Source: Methylocapsa palsarum (GTDB taxonomy: Bacteria > Pseudomonadota > Alphaproteobacteria > Rhizobiales > Beijerinckiaceae). From it: a DNA stretch of 64,000 bases. This document shows, piece by piece, positions 34,847 to 43,777 of this stretch (position 1 is the stretch's first letter; every line of letters begins with the position of its first letter). The DNA lies in assembly GCF_900114285.1 (NCBI RefSeq), contig NZ_FOSN01000001.1, forward strand, positions 372,001 to 436,000. The letters run 5' to 3'. Below the pieces are notes generated by a model that did not search any database, had not been told where the DNA came from, and was given only the letters and a program-made list of their open reading frames with translations. A program made the translations under genes and the position numbers.

Positions 34847-36358
34847 ATGCGCGACCTTGTCGTGTCACAAAGCAAGACGCTTGCGGCTGCGGACAAATCG
34901 CCGGCGGGATCGGGCGCCGCGCTGTCGGCGGGGCGTCAGGCGATCCGGCTCGGCCTCGCGTCGCGGGTGCTGCTGCTGATAACGGCGTTCGTCATGGCCG
35001 CCGCGACCATGATCTATATTCCCGCGGTCGCGGGCTACCGCGACAATTGGTTGAGGAACAGGCTGAGCGCGGCGCACACCGCGGCGCTCGTCCTTGAAGC
35101 GGCCCCAAGTTCGATGATTCCCGAAGCCTTGCCGCGGCAGCTTCTCGAAAGCGTCGGGGCGCGCGTCATCGTGCTCAGCAAGCGCGGAACGAAAAAAATC
35201 CTGGCGGCGTCCGAACTGCCTCCGGCGGTCGACGAAGTTTACGATATGCGGCATCCGACGTTCTGGACCTCGATCGCCGGCGCCGTCGCCACGATCACCG
35301 CGCCAAAGGGACGAGTGATCACCATTCTCGGACATGCGCCCATGGGCGGCGAATCCGTGGCCATCACAATGGACGAAGCGCCCCTCAAAGACGCCATGCG
35401 CAGCTATTCGTGGCGGCTGTTTCTTTTCACCCTTGTGATGTCGGCCATCGTCTCGACCCTCGCCTCCATCGCGATCCACCTGATGGTCCTGCGCCCATTG
35501 CGGCGGCTGACCACAAATCTCGTCGAATTCGGCGCCGATCCCGAGAACGCCGCGCGGGTGATCGTTCCGTCAGGCGCTCATCACGAAATCGGCCGCGCCG
35601 AGGAAGCGCTGGCGGTCATGCAGGAGGATCTGGCGCGCGAGCTTAGCCAGAAGAAGCATCTCGCGACGCTGGGTCTCGCGGTCGCCAAGATCAATCACGA
35701 CATGCGCAACATGCTGACCTCGGCCCAGCTTTTGTCCGACCGGCTCGCGAACGTCACCGATCCTCTTGCGCAAAGACTGGCGCCGAAGCTTGTCGCGACG
35801 CTCGATCGCGCGATCCGTTTTTGCCAAGCGACGATGACGTATGGCCGCGCCGTGGACGAGCCGCCGAAGCTGCGGCGCTTTCTGTTGCGGCCGCTGGTCG
35901 ATGAAGCGGTGGAATCGGCGGCGCTTGGCGATGGAAAAATCGCCGCCGCCAACGCCGTAAGCGAGGATTTCGAGATTGTCGCCGACGCCGAGCAGATGTT
36001 CCGCGTCTTGATGAATTTGATCCGGAATGCGGCCGACGCGCTGCAAAGCGCCGGGGCGTCTGCGGGGCTGCCCGCAGAAGTGCGGATCAGCGCACGGCGC
36101 GAGGATGCTGCCCTCGTGATCGAAGTCGAGGACACGGGGCCGGGGGTGCCGCCCGCGCTCAGGCCCCAGCTTTTCAAGGCCTTTTCCAGTTCCAGCCGGG
36201 CCGGGGGCTCCGGTCTGGGGCTCGCCATCGCGGCGGATCTGGTTCTCGCGCATGGCGGCCGAATCAGGCTCATTTCAGAGGCAGGCGACGCCGTCGGGGC
36301 GAAATTCCGGATAACGCTGCCGTTGCTGCATGCGCCGGATCAGGCCCTTCAGCCCTGA
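34847..36358 (+). CDS. membrane sensor histidine kinase
   Basis: 503 residues; the ATG has GGAG at 6 nt. Layout: membrane helix near residues 40-65 (LLLITAFVMAAATMIYIPAV), periplasmic sensor loop, second helix (FLFTLVMSAIVSTLASIAIHLM), HAMP linker, HisKA with the phospho-accepting His near residue 284 (INHDMRNML), and HATPase_c with the N box (LMNLIRNAADAL) and G boxes (DTGPGVPP, GGSGLGLAIA). It would autophosphorylate in response to a periplasmic or membrane signal. No response regulator gene is adjacent, so its partner is unknown. The FAD protein upstream may share its signal. Confidence 0.92.
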   Translation: MRDLVVSQSKTLAAADKSPAGSGAALSAGRQAIRLGLASRVLLLITAFVMAAATMIYIPAVAGYRDNWLRNRLSAAHTAALVLEAAPSSMIPEALPRQLLESVGARVIVLSKRGTKKILAASELPPAVDEVYDMRHPTFWTSIAGAVATITAPKGRVITILGHAPMGGESVAITMDEAPLKDAMRSYSWRLFLFTLVMSAIVSTLASIAIHLMVLRPLRRLTTNLVEFGADPENAARVIVPSGAHHEIGRAEEALAVMQEDLARELSQKKHLATLGLAVAKINHDMRNMLTSAQLLSDRLANVTDPLAQRLAPKLVATLDRAIRFCQATMTYGRAVDEPPKLRRFLLRPLVDEAVESAALGDGKIAAANAVSEDFEIVADAEQMFRVLMNLIRNAADALQSAGASAGLPAEVRISARREDAALVIEVEDTGPGVPPALRPQLFKAFSSSSRAGGSGLGLAIAADLVLAHGGRIRLISEAGDAVGAKFRITLPLLHAPDQALQP

Positions 36359-36504
36359 CAAGGCGCTCCCAGCAACGCCTTGGAGGCGGAGGCCGAGCGA
36401 AAGGCCGTCGACCCTATTGCTAAGGCGAGCGGGAGCCGTTAAACATCCGCGATGTCGATCGGTCACATTTGGGCGAGGTCAGCCAGATGTAGACGACGCG
36501 ACAG

Positions 36505-36581
36505 GCGCCCGTAGCTCAGCTGGATAGAGCACTAGACTACGAATCTAGGGGTCAGGAGTTCGAATCTCTTCGGGCGCGCCA
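36505..36581 (+). tRNA. tRNA-Arg (anticodon ACG), integration site
   Basis: 77 nt including an encoded CCA. Acceptor arms GCGCCCG/CGGGCGC pair perfectly, the D-arm has TAGCTCAGCTGGATAGAGC, the anticodon stem CTAGA/TCTAG holds the loop CTACGAA (anticodon ACG), and the T-arm is AGGAGTTCGAATCTCTT. The last 48 nt are repeated at 43778-43825, marking this tRNA as the attachment site of the element that follows. Confidence 0.97.
36534..36581 (+). repeat. attL core, 48 bp
   Basis: Left copy of the direct repeat, AGACTACGAATCTAGGGGTC and the following 28 bases through GCGCGCCA, forming the 3' part of the intact tRNA-Arg. Confidence 0.95.
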
Positions 36582-36628
36582 GTATTTTCAATATGTTACT
36601 CTGACACCCGTGATTGGTTTTATGGCCT

Positions 36629-36644
36629 GGGCACCCCCAGGGCA
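36629..36644 (+). repeat. left internal 16-bp site, probable integrase arm site
   Basis: GGGCACCCCCAGGGCA, 47 bp inside attL, repeated in the same orientation near attR at 43643-43658. Tyrosine integrases bind such arm sites on both sides of the core. Confidence 0.7.
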
Positions 36645-37361
36645 CCCCGCGTAACCGTCTCGGGCGGTCCGTGGACGCAGTGACGCAAACTTCAGCTTGT
36701 CAGCGCAAGGTCGCGTCAGTCTCTGAAGCGGCGGGCGGCGCATCGACAAGCGAGTGAAATTCGAAGAAAGAAGGCTCTCGCCAATGGACCGGCAGGCTCA
36801 GTCATGGCTCTGCTTCCAGAACTCTTGGTTCGGAAGCAAATGGAAGTGGGCGGCCTAATTCATCGATCGGCGCTCGTCGCGCCATAGCAATATAATTGCC
36901 GGAGCCCCCGCCGCGCCACCGGCGAACACTCTGACGACACCAGCCCCCTGAATAAAGTTCGAAGCCAGTCGGGCTTTGCGCCAGCCTAAAAGAAAATTCC
37001 GCCCTCGCTCCAAAATCGTGCGCAGTTTTTGGATTTCCCGTAAAGCTCACCGTTGAGTTGCTGGCACAACACGGCCCATCTCGAAGTCGAATTTGCGCGC
37101 GACTTGAGCATGAAGGGCGTCCTCGCAGGCAAGAGTGGGGTCGCGCTGCAATCGCTGAGGAGCATGACGGCGAGGACGTCGGCCGGTCCTCTGCTATCCG
37201 GCGCTTCTGCGGCGCTCTCGGCGCGGCCTTGTCAAGGGCGGCCGTCGTTGAATACGGGTCGTGCGGCCGAGAGGGCGATTTTAGGCGGCGGGCGTGATAG
37301 TTACGCTGCTCACGGGATTGCAGAATTGGTTGGAAGGCCCCCCGATCCGATGGAGTAGTAG
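36645..37361. other. 717-nt stretch without a convincing gene
   Basis: Open frames exist on both strands (for example a Ser/Arg-rich one on minus, 36802-37368), but none has a ribosome site, a recognisable domain or a clear codon bias. It may be decayed cargo. Confidence 0.4.
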
Positions 37362-37700
37362 ATGGCATTCTGGAAAAAGAGGATAGAACTACCCGTAACT
37401 TTTTATCAGGCTGCTGGCGACTGCTTATTATACTTCATCGAGAGCCAAATCAAAATCCAAAAAATCGAAACTTCGTTCATGACCGCCAATGATGCCTGTG
37501 AGCTTCTTGATCTAGTCAAGGAAGGTTTAGCCAAATTAGCGGACCTGATTGCTAACTTTCCAATAAAGTCTGATTCCTTGATTGCTCACGAAGAAAAGCG
37601 TAATTGCCCAGGGTCCTCAGCCCAAGCTGGGCGGGGCGGTAAAGGCACAGGCTTCGGAGACGCGGGCACGGCAGGCTGTGCGCGCTCTATACCCATGTAA
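37362..37700 (+). CDS. small element-encoded protein, unknown
   Basis: 112 residues. The ATG has GGAG 6 nt upstream, and the base composition is lower in GC than the chromosome, like other element DNA. The first two thirds form amphipathic helices (FYQAAGDCLLYFIESQIKIQ, ANDACELLDLVKEGLAKLA); the last part is Gly/Ser/Ala-rich (GRGGKGTGFGDAGTAG). It is the only gene pointing toward the primase from the attL side, a position where satellites often carry accessory genes. Function unknown. Confidence 0.6.
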   Translation: MAFWKKRIELPVTFYQAAGDCLLYFIESQIKIQKIETSFMTANDACELLDLVKEGLAKLADLIANFPIKSDSLIAHEEKRNCPGSSAQAGRGGKGTGFGDAGTAGCARSIPM

Positions 37701-38091
37701 GGAGCCAAGGCTGCAGTTAAGTCAGAGCTTGAATTGTCAGTCATGCGACCCCTCGAGAAGTATGGCTACGTTTACGCTGTGCAGCCTGTGCAAGATAAAC
37801 GCGATTTTTATATTGGGGCATATTCGAGCAGTGTGTGTGCGATTTGGGGGCGTGCGTTTCCATAAGTATCCATGGCTGCCACATCCGCAGTTTCGAATAC
37901 CAATAGTCTTTTATCTTGTTCATCTTGGTCATCTTGACCATAGGAGGAAAACACTCGTAATAACAAGGGCTTCGTTGGGCAAGATCGGGCGATTTCGGAC
38001 CCCCTTATCCTGTCCATCTTGCGCAGCGATTCGGTGAAGATGCTGGCCATCTTGCACAACTTGAGCGTTACTATTATCCAGGTCGCGGGTG
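37701..38091. other. non-coding end of the element with 9-nt CATCTTG-type repeats
   Basis: No gene supported. Five ATCTTG units lie between 37913 and 38054; three of them are in tandem with a 9-nt period (TATCTTGTT, CATCTTGGT, CATCTTGAC). Because it borders the primase-helicase gene, a replication-origin role is possible, but the repeats are few and imperfect. Confidence 0.4.
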
Positions 38092-40611
38092 TCAATTCCT
38101 CCCCTCCGAAGCTTTAGCGCTAGCGTCGAACTCGGACACCCATTCCTCATTCCTTGCGAGGACCCATTTCGTTGGCTCAAGGACCGCGTACAGGCTTTTT
38201 TGAGCCCCTCCGCTCCTCGCTACCCGCACGCGGCGTCGTGGAACGCCCGCCTTCGTCAACGCCATGGCTAAGTATTTCTCCGCCCGCTTGTCGATGGCCG
38301 CGCCCATACCGGCGTACGCGGTCAGCAGCGCGCTGAAATCTCGCAGCGCCACGCCCTTGCCTTCCGCCGCATCCTCAGCGGCATCGGCAAGAAGCTCCGC
38401 GACGAATGTCTCTGCTGGCGACCGGCTCGCCTCGGCCATTAGCGTCTTGCCTGAGGTGGAGGGGGCGGGGGCGTAGATATTGAAGGTGCGACCATCAACC
38501 TCGTGCAAAAAGTAGAAGAGCATCGCTTCCTTGCCGCCCGCGTTGTACCACTTTTGCAGAGCCGCGGCCTCCTGCATCGGCATCGGCTCAACAGAGTGGT
38601 GTGTGATAAAAGGTCGCCTCTCCTTATCATTCCGGATGTAGAGGGCGTCGAAATCGTTAGCTGTAAAGTACAGGTCAAGATAATTCTCGGTCGAGTATGA
38701 CGGTTTTCCTTTTGGGTTGATGTGCTGGACCTCCATGGAAGTCATGGCCTTCAACCTGTTCGCGGTGCTCTTCTTCTCCTTGAGAGACACTTCTTCACTC
38801 ATTGCGAAAAGAATACCGTCCGCCTTCCAGTCATCGAAGCTACTTTCCAGTTCACGGTCCGTTATGATCTTACCGTGCTTGCCGTAGAGGCCGACGATAA
38901 ACTTTCCCAGTTGGGATTTCCCCGTGCCTTCCTGGCTGGTCACTATAAGCACGTAGGATGGTATTTTGACCCATGGCTTCTGGAGCTTCACCGCGATGCG
39001 CCATGTGAGATATCTGATTTCCTCCTCGTCGCCTCCGCAGAGCCGCGAAATAAGGGCTTTCAGAGGCCCTACGTCGCCCTTAACAGGCTCGCAGCCCCAT
39101 CCCTGCCATAGGTTAACATAGACCCCCCCCAGCGGTTTGCCCTCTGCATCCTTATCGACGAAGGGGCCGTGGCCCGGCAAAAAGCGGCGGCCTGCGAAGG
39201 TGCGCCTATTACTCGCCACGAACCAAAGGTTGTAGCCAGAGACGCGTTTCATCCTGCCACTGCTGGCCTCCTCTGTGGTGAAGAGCGCTGCGGTGTCCCC
39301 CATCATCTGATCGCGCGTGCGGGTCGTCAGAAATTTTAGGTCGAAAATGACCTGTTCGTCTTCAAGCCACGCCCACCGCTCGTTCAAGAGGTCAACGATA
39401 TCGGGGTCGCGCTTCGAAGATCCGGCTTTAGCAAAGGTGGAATAGCTCGTTTGCGGCGCGGTCCACCCGCCCGAGAGGGCTGCGCGCCGGATCGATCGCC
39501 ACGTTGCGGGTTCACCTACGCTGGTCCGCGCGATGCAACTGCTCCATTGCGCGTTGAAATCGGCTTCGTCGAAAAGTGTGGAGCCTGCGTAGCGCGTCGA
39601 TTTGGCCCCGTCGGCAGCATACCCGCTGGACCATTCCCGACAGACCGCTTCCGCCTCGCTCCGCGCCTCGTCGCTTCCGCCAGCGAGATGCGCCATCGCG
39701 GCGAGATGCGGCCACCACTCCGTGCGCGGCAAGTCGGAAGAGACGTAGCGCAGCATGTCCGCAACGAGCGGGAGAAGCTCGCGGGCAGTGGGGTCTATGG
39801 CGTCTTCGAAGATGCGCTGGGTCCTGGCGGCTAGGCGTCGCATCGCTTCGTCGGGAGCACCTTGTGAGAATGTTAGAACTGGCCCTCTCTCAGCCCGCTC
39901 TAGGCAGGAAAATCCCTCGCGACTGAACGCTTCCTCAACCGCAGTGAAGAATGCGAGCTTAGGGATGGCGGTGGCGTTGCGCGCCAGAATGTTTGGCGTC
40001 ACGTTGCGGACGAGCGTTTGCGGGGTCCGCTTGTTGTTGGGGAACCCCGGCAGCCGCATCACGCGCGGCAGGTCCTTGACGGCGACATCCCCGCCGACAA
40101 TTCGCGCGAGCTTGTCCTGGATCGTGGCGAACTCATCAAGTTCGACGCCTTCGACTTTCCAGAACGCGTGAACCCGTGGCAGCTTACCCGCACCGTTGGA
40201 CACAGCCTCGCTCGTTAAATGGATGCGAAGCGGCAGGTATTTTAACCGCTTGAGGTCAGAAGCTGGTGCGTCGTCGAGGTCGACGAACAGCGCGCGCACT
40301 CCGATGATATTCTCCGTCTTACGTCCCTTCAGATCAGTGCGGTTGATCGTTACGAAGACGCCAGCGCCTTTCCGCGACAAGGCGAACAGCTTACCCCAGT
40401 GCTGATCGAGCGAGCCGTTCAAAACGTGCGCAAGTCGCTTGTCCTTTTTTGCGCTATCATCGAACGTCTGGAAGGTGAATTGATCCATGGATGGATCGAG
40501 CCAATGCAGAAAGCGTTCGGCTTCAGCGCGATCGAACGATTCCAAACGAGGCGCGGATGGAACGGCCGAATCTGTCAGGCTGCATGCGTCGCTTGCTGTT
40601 TCTTCTAGCAT
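38092..40611 (-). CDS. RepB-type primase fused to DUF5906-type helicase
   Basis: 839 residues. The N-terminal half is a RepB-like primase/polymerase (archaeo-eukaryotic type): GAGVFVTINRTDLKGR, the metal-binding acidic motif ALFVDLDDAP near residue 110, and RVMRLPGFPNNKR near residue 190. The C-terminal half is a superfamily 3-like helicase (DUF5906) with Walker A SQEGTGKSQLGKF near residue 560, a Walker B-like ILFAMSEEV, and sensor FTANDFDALYI. Such proteins replicate phage satellites and plasmids. It overlaps the protease gene by 7 bp. It probably lets the element copy itself when excised. Confidence 0.9.
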   Translation of the reverse strand: MLEETASDACSLTDSAVPSAPRLESFDRAEAERFLHWLDPSMDQFTFQTFDDSAKKDKRLAHVLNGSLDQHWGKLFALSRKGAGVFVTINRTDLKGRKTENIIGVRALFVDLDDAPASDLKRLKYLPLRIHLTSEAVSNGAGKLPRVHAFWKVEGVELDEFATIQDKLARIVGGDVAVKDLPRVMRLPGFPNNKRTPQTLVRNVTPNILARNATAIPKLAFFTAVEEAFSREGFSCLERAERGPVLTFSQGAPDEAMRRLAARTQRIFEDAIDPTARELLPLVADMLRYVSSDLPRTEWWPHLAAMAHLAGGSDEARSEAEAVCREWSSGYAADGAKSTRYAGSTLFDEADFNAQWSSCIARTSVGEPATWRSIRRAALSGGWTAPQTSYSTFAKAGSSKRDPDIVDLLNERWAWLEDEQVIFDLKFLTTRTRDQMMGDTAALFTTEEASSGRMKRVSGYNLWFVASNRRTFAGRRFLPGHGPFVDKDAEGKPLGGVYVNLWQGWGCEPVKGDVGPLKALISRLCGGDEEEIRYLTWRIAVKLQKPWVKIPSYVLIVTSQEGTGKSQLGKFIVGLYGKHGKIITDRELESSFDDWKADGILFAMSEEVSLKEKKSTANRLKAMTSMEVQHINPKGKPSYSTENYLDLYFTANDFDALYIRNDKERRPFITHHSVEPMPMQEAAALQKWYNAGGKEAMLFYFLHEVDGRTFNIYAPAPSTSGKTLMAEASRSPAETFVAELLADAAEDAAEGKGVALRDFSALLTAYAGMGAAIDKRAEKYLAMALTKAGVPRRRVRVARSGGAQKSLYAVLEPTKWVLARNEEWVSEFDASAKASEGRN

Positions 40612-41291
40612 CGCGATTGCCCCCGGTGTTTACCGGTGGTCGCGATGAGGCCGTCAGAGGGGTTTATCGCGAACAGAATTTTTTCGCGTCCCATTGTTCG
40701 GTGTTGCATCAACCATCGAGCGATCTTGCGCACCGCAACTTCGTAGCCGCGCAAAACAGTGAAGACTTTATCAATTTCGCTTTCGAATATGGCGTTCGGG
40801 TCGCCGCCTAACTTTTTCGCGATGACCACGGCTGTAAGCTCGGCCGAGACGATCTCATCGATGGACGAGCCAGCCCGCTGGTCGTGTTTTGGTACAAAGA
40901 GTAATTCGGAGGCCCAGCCCGCCAAGGTATTGCGGAGGCTCATTGCCTCGTCGTCTGGGAATCCGTTGTCAAATTTGGTGAAGCCGTCCCAATTCACTTG
41001 GTCATTCACACTAAGCGGCCATATCCTTATTCCTTCGACTTGTATCCCATCGATATGGGCCAGAACGGCGTGCCCTGCCTCGTGCAGGGCAGTGTGCTCA
41101 CGAGGGCTTTCAAATGCGCGCATGCCTTGGGCCGCGTGCGCGGTCTCCATCCGAGTGCGGTATTGAGCGGCTATTTTTTCGGCGATTTTCGGCGACGCCA
41201 AGATCGTTTCGTAGGGGGAGAGCTTTAGTTTAACAAGTGATTGAAACGGTTTTCCGACCGCGCGCGGTTCATTAACGGTTGAACTCGTCAT
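40605..41291 (-). CDS. orphan FtsH-like (M41) zinc protease domain
   Basis: 228 residues. HEAGH at residues 70-74 (ALHEAGHAVLAHIDGI) is the zinc-binding HExxH of M41 peptidases, and the downstream LAGWASELLFV plus AGSSIDEI fits the FtsH pattern in which an Asp (Asp145) is the third zinc ligand. There is no membrane segment and no AAA+ ATPase domain, so it is a stand-alone peptidase domain, about a third of FtsH. The gene overlaps the AlpA-like gene by ATGA and the primase by 7 bp, so all three are translated as one unit. The substrate is unknown; it could cleave a helper-phage or host regulator. Confidence 0.85.
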   Translation of the reverse strand: MTSSTVNEPRAVGKPFQSLVKLKLSPYETILASPKIAEKIAAQYRTRMETAHAAQGMRAFESPREHTALHEAGHAVLAHIDGIQVEGIRIWPLSVNDQVNWDGFTKFDNGFPDDEAMSLRNTLAGWASELLFVPKHDQRAGSSIDEIVSAELTAVVIAKKLGGDPNAIFESEIDKVFTVLRGYEVAVRKIARWLMQHRTMGREKILFAINPSDGLIATTGKHRGQSRC

Positions 41292-41593
41292 GAGCGCGGA
41301 CTCCCGACGTCAGACGTGGAAGCGAAGCGCTGCGACCGAGCCCAGAGATCAAGTTCAGCAGCGTCGTAAACTACACGCTTGCGGCTCACTTTGAAATAGG
41401 GAGGACCTCCGCCAAGGCAGCGGAGCTTTTCTAAAGTTGCTTCGGCCAAGCCGACGCGGGCAGCCGCTTCTTTGGTACGAAGCAAGGGGGACGTGTTGTC
41501 GGTCGCGGGCAGGGTCACCGAACCTAACAACCGGTCGCGGGCCGCTTTCACGGATTGCGGCAAGGAAGGAGAAGATATGTCAGCTAAACCCAT
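41288..41593 (-). CDS. AlpA/excisionase-like helix-turn-helix protein
   Basis: 101 residues from the ATG at 41593 (AGAGG 8 nt upstream; a GTG at 41602 overlaps that site). The central part LLRTKEAAARVGLAEATLEKL followed by GGGPPYFKVSRKRVVYDAAELDLWA is the MerR-like HTH_17/AlpA pattern. Such proteins bind att regions and switch on or promote excision, and in satellites AlpA activates the integrase. It heads the block that also encodes the protease and primase. Confidence 0.85.
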   Translation of the reverse strand: MGLADISSPSLPQSVKAARDRLLGSVTLPATDNTSPLLRTKEAAARVGLAEATLEKLRCLGGGPPYFKVSRKRVVYDAAELDLWARSQRFASTSDVGSPRS

Positions 41594-41659
41594 CGGAAGC
41601 ACCTCTTGGAAAAGATGCTCCTACTAAAACAAACTCAGGCGGCGGTGCATTTCCGATGA

Positions 41660-42322
41660 CTAGGCCGAGTTAGCGGTAACGTTGACTTGCGCCCACAGGG
41701 CCGGGATCATTTTGAAGGCGTGCTTGCGCGTCTCCAGAGCCTTGCAAACTGTGTTATTCGGGTCGGAATAATTCTGCGCGAAAAGCCATCGCCCAAGGTC
41801 CGCGCTTGAAAGGGCGCGGCCTTCCCGCGAAGCCCAATCGTACAATTCGGAAATTTCAATGATTTTGCGGTTTTGCCAGAGATCGAACTGCGCCTTGTCG
41901 ATACGCGCATTCAAGACTTGCGGGCCGGGCTTCCTTACAACGCTTGGATACTGCTCACGGGCGCGGCTAAGTTCTCTCTCGACCCCCGCCATGATATCCG
42001 CGTCGTTCGAAGCGAGACATATTTGAAGGGTAAGGATGTGAGACGCGAGTGGACCAAGGCTTTCGGGGTCGGTTTTATCAATGGCGCGAACTGCTGGAGG
42101 GCCAACGTAGCGGGGGATAATGCCGTCCGGAATTTTTCCCCCAAACAAACTTTCACGCTCCTGTTCGAAAGTCGGCTCCCCTGCCTTGCGTTTCGCACCC
42201 TCGTTTTCGAGGTGTAGACATCTTTCAAGCTCGTCTAGCCCTCCCGCCGCATCCAGGCCGCCCAAATAACTATAGTCTTTTTTGAGAAACCAAGCGGGCG
42301 GATCGTCATATATTTTGACCAC
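41660..42322 (-). CDS. 220-residue hypothetical protein
   Basis: Most likely begins at a GTG at 42322, 4 bp after the integrase stop (VKIYDDPPAWFLKKDYSY); the frame stays open further into the integrase gene but with no natural start. The product is soluble and helical, rich in Glu, Arg and Leu (LEHL-type stretches, LARNEL-like helices such as IMAGVERELSRAREQ), with a C-terminal LWAQVNVTANSA. No domain recognised. Between integrase and AlpA-like genes it could be a regulator or an accessory replication protein. Confidence 0.7.
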   Translation of the reverse strand: MVKIYDDPPAWFLKKDYSYLGGLDAAGGLDELERCLHLENEGAKRKAGEPTFEQERESLFGGKIPDGIIPRYVGPPAVRAIDKTDPESLGPLASHILTLQICLASNDADIMAGVERELSRAREQYPSVVRKPGPQVLNARIDKAQFDLWQNRKIIEISELYDWASREGRALSSADLGRWLFAQNYSDPNNTVCKALETRKHAFKMIPALWAQVNVTANSA

Positions 42323-42326
42323 GCCG

Positions 42327-43613
42327 CTACCCCGTCCGCTCCGTTGGCATGGGAACCAAGGTGCCCTTTGCGCCGTCTCCCATCGCAGACGCGATAGTCG
42401 CGCCGATCGTCTCAACCGCGCGCCGCACCGGGTCCGCGTCCAGATGCGCGTAGCGCGCCGTTGTCGAGGGCTGCGCATGACCAAGCAGCTTGCCGATAAC
42501 CGGCAACCCAAGGGAAGCGGCTGCGCCAAAACTGGCGAACGAGTGCCGAAGGTCATGGATGCGCACGCCTTCGAGTCCGGCTGCCTTTGTCACGGCCATC
42601 CATGGCCGCTTTAGGTCGGCGCGGGGCTGCCCGTCTTTCTCGCCTGGGATGATATGCGGGTTGCACTCTATGCGCGGCAACGATGACAGCAGCTCCTGCG
42701 CCGCCGCGCTAAGATAGATTGGTTTTTTTCCAGTTTTGCTGTCCGGCAAGAAAATGACGCCGCGCTCAAAGTCGATGAACTCCCAACGGGCATGCAGAAT
42801 TTCGCGGAGCCGTGCGCCACTCAGGATCAAAAGCCGGATCGCCGCGACTGCGAAAATGTCCATTTTCTCGCAGCGGTTTTCGGGCTTGGCCGCGTGCTTC
42901 GCCTTCTCCTTCGTTTCATCGACGCGCCAAGGAAGGCCAGTCGTTTCCGCCAAGCGGAGCGCGTCACCAAGCCGCGTCAATTCGTCGCGCGTCAAAAAGC
43001 GTTCATGCGACTGCTCTGGAAACTTTTCGATGCCCCTTGCGGGGTTATACCCCTCAGGCACATAGCCGGTCTTGCTTGCCCACGAATAGAGAGCGCCGAG
43101 AATTGCCAGCACGCGGTTCGCCTGAACTGGCGTCTTGCTTCTAGAAGAATGCAGCCGTGTCACATCCTGCCGGGTCACCTTGGCTGCCGACATCGCGCCC
43201 AAGGCGGGCTTCACGATGCGGCATAAGGCGTCCCTCACCCATGCCGCCGTTGAAGCCTTGCGCTTTGCTTCAACATGCTCCCGTAAAAAGGCGTCGATCA
43301 CGTCTTTCAATAATAGGGATCGCCGCTCATTGGCTTTATCCGCCGCCGGGTCTTGGCCGTGCGCAACGGAGCCGAGCACCTTTCTAGCTTCTGTGCGGGC
43401 TTCATCCGGAGTCAGCTTTCCAACGCACCCGATCGTTACGCGCCGTGTTGGAGCGCCCCGACCGCTGCCAGCCTTATACTGTACGATGTAGGACATCCCG
43501 CCGGTCTTACGGACACGCACGGCGAAGCCGATAGTTTCAGGGTCGAAGACGTAGAAATCGGCGGCGGTCGGCTTTAAGCCATCGACCATGCGCTTTGTGA
43601 TGAGGGCTCGCAT
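42327..43613 (-). CDS. tyrosine recombinase/integrase
   Basis: 428 residues. The N-terminal DUF4102-type arm-binding domain (MVDGLKPTAADFYVFDPETIGFAVRV) is followed by a core-binding SAM-like domain and the catalytic domain with Arg in LSGARLREI, HDLRHSF, LLGHAQ and the nucleophile Tyr in TARYAHL. It is the P4/CP4-57 integrase subgroup, which targets tRNA genes. The start codon lies 165 bp inside attR and the gene points into the element, the normal layout. It drives integration at, and with a helper excision from, the tRNA-Arg core. Confidence 0.96.
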   Translation of the reverse strand: MRALITKRMVDGLKPTAADFYVFDPETIGFAVRVRKTGGMSYIVQYKAGSGRGAPTRRVTIGCVGKLTPDEARTEARKVLGSVAHGQDPAADKANERRSLLLKDVIDAFLREHVEAKRKASTAAWVRDALCRIVKPALGAMSAAKVTRQDVTRLHSSRSKTPVQANRVLAILGALYSWASKTGYVPEGYNPARGIEKFPEQSHERFLTRDELTRLGDALRLAETTGLPWRVDETKEKAKHAAKPENRCEKMDIFAVAAIRLLILSGARLREILHARWEFIDFERGVIFLPDSKTGKKPIYLSAAAQELLSSLPRIECNPHIIPGEKDGQPRADLKRPWMAVTKAAGLEGVRIHDLRHSFASFGAAASLGLPVIGKLLGHAQPSTTARYAHLDADPVRRAVETIGATIASAMGDGAKGTLVPMPTERTG

Positions 43614-43642
43614 TCAAGTCTCCGAGGCCTCTCTATTCGCCG

Positions 43643-43658
43643 GGGCACCCCCAGGGCA
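43643..43658 (+). repeat. right internal 16-bp site, probable integrase arm site
   Basis: Second copy of GGGCACCCCCAGGGCA, 119 bp inside attR and 29 bp upstream of the integrase start, where binding could also repress integrase transcription. Confidence 0.7.
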
Positions 43659-43777
43659 TTCCCAAAAAGGGAACAGAAGCAGGCTCTCGGAAACATAATA
43701 TGGGAGGCGTCGACTTTAAGTCAATGATTAGTCATGCATATTGGGGCTTGAAGAAACAACCGGAAAGCATGGTCCTA

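Noticed and set aside
36802-37368. 188-residue minus-strand frame inside the element
   Set aside because: Ser/Arg/Pro-rich shadow-like sequence with no ribosome site or domain.
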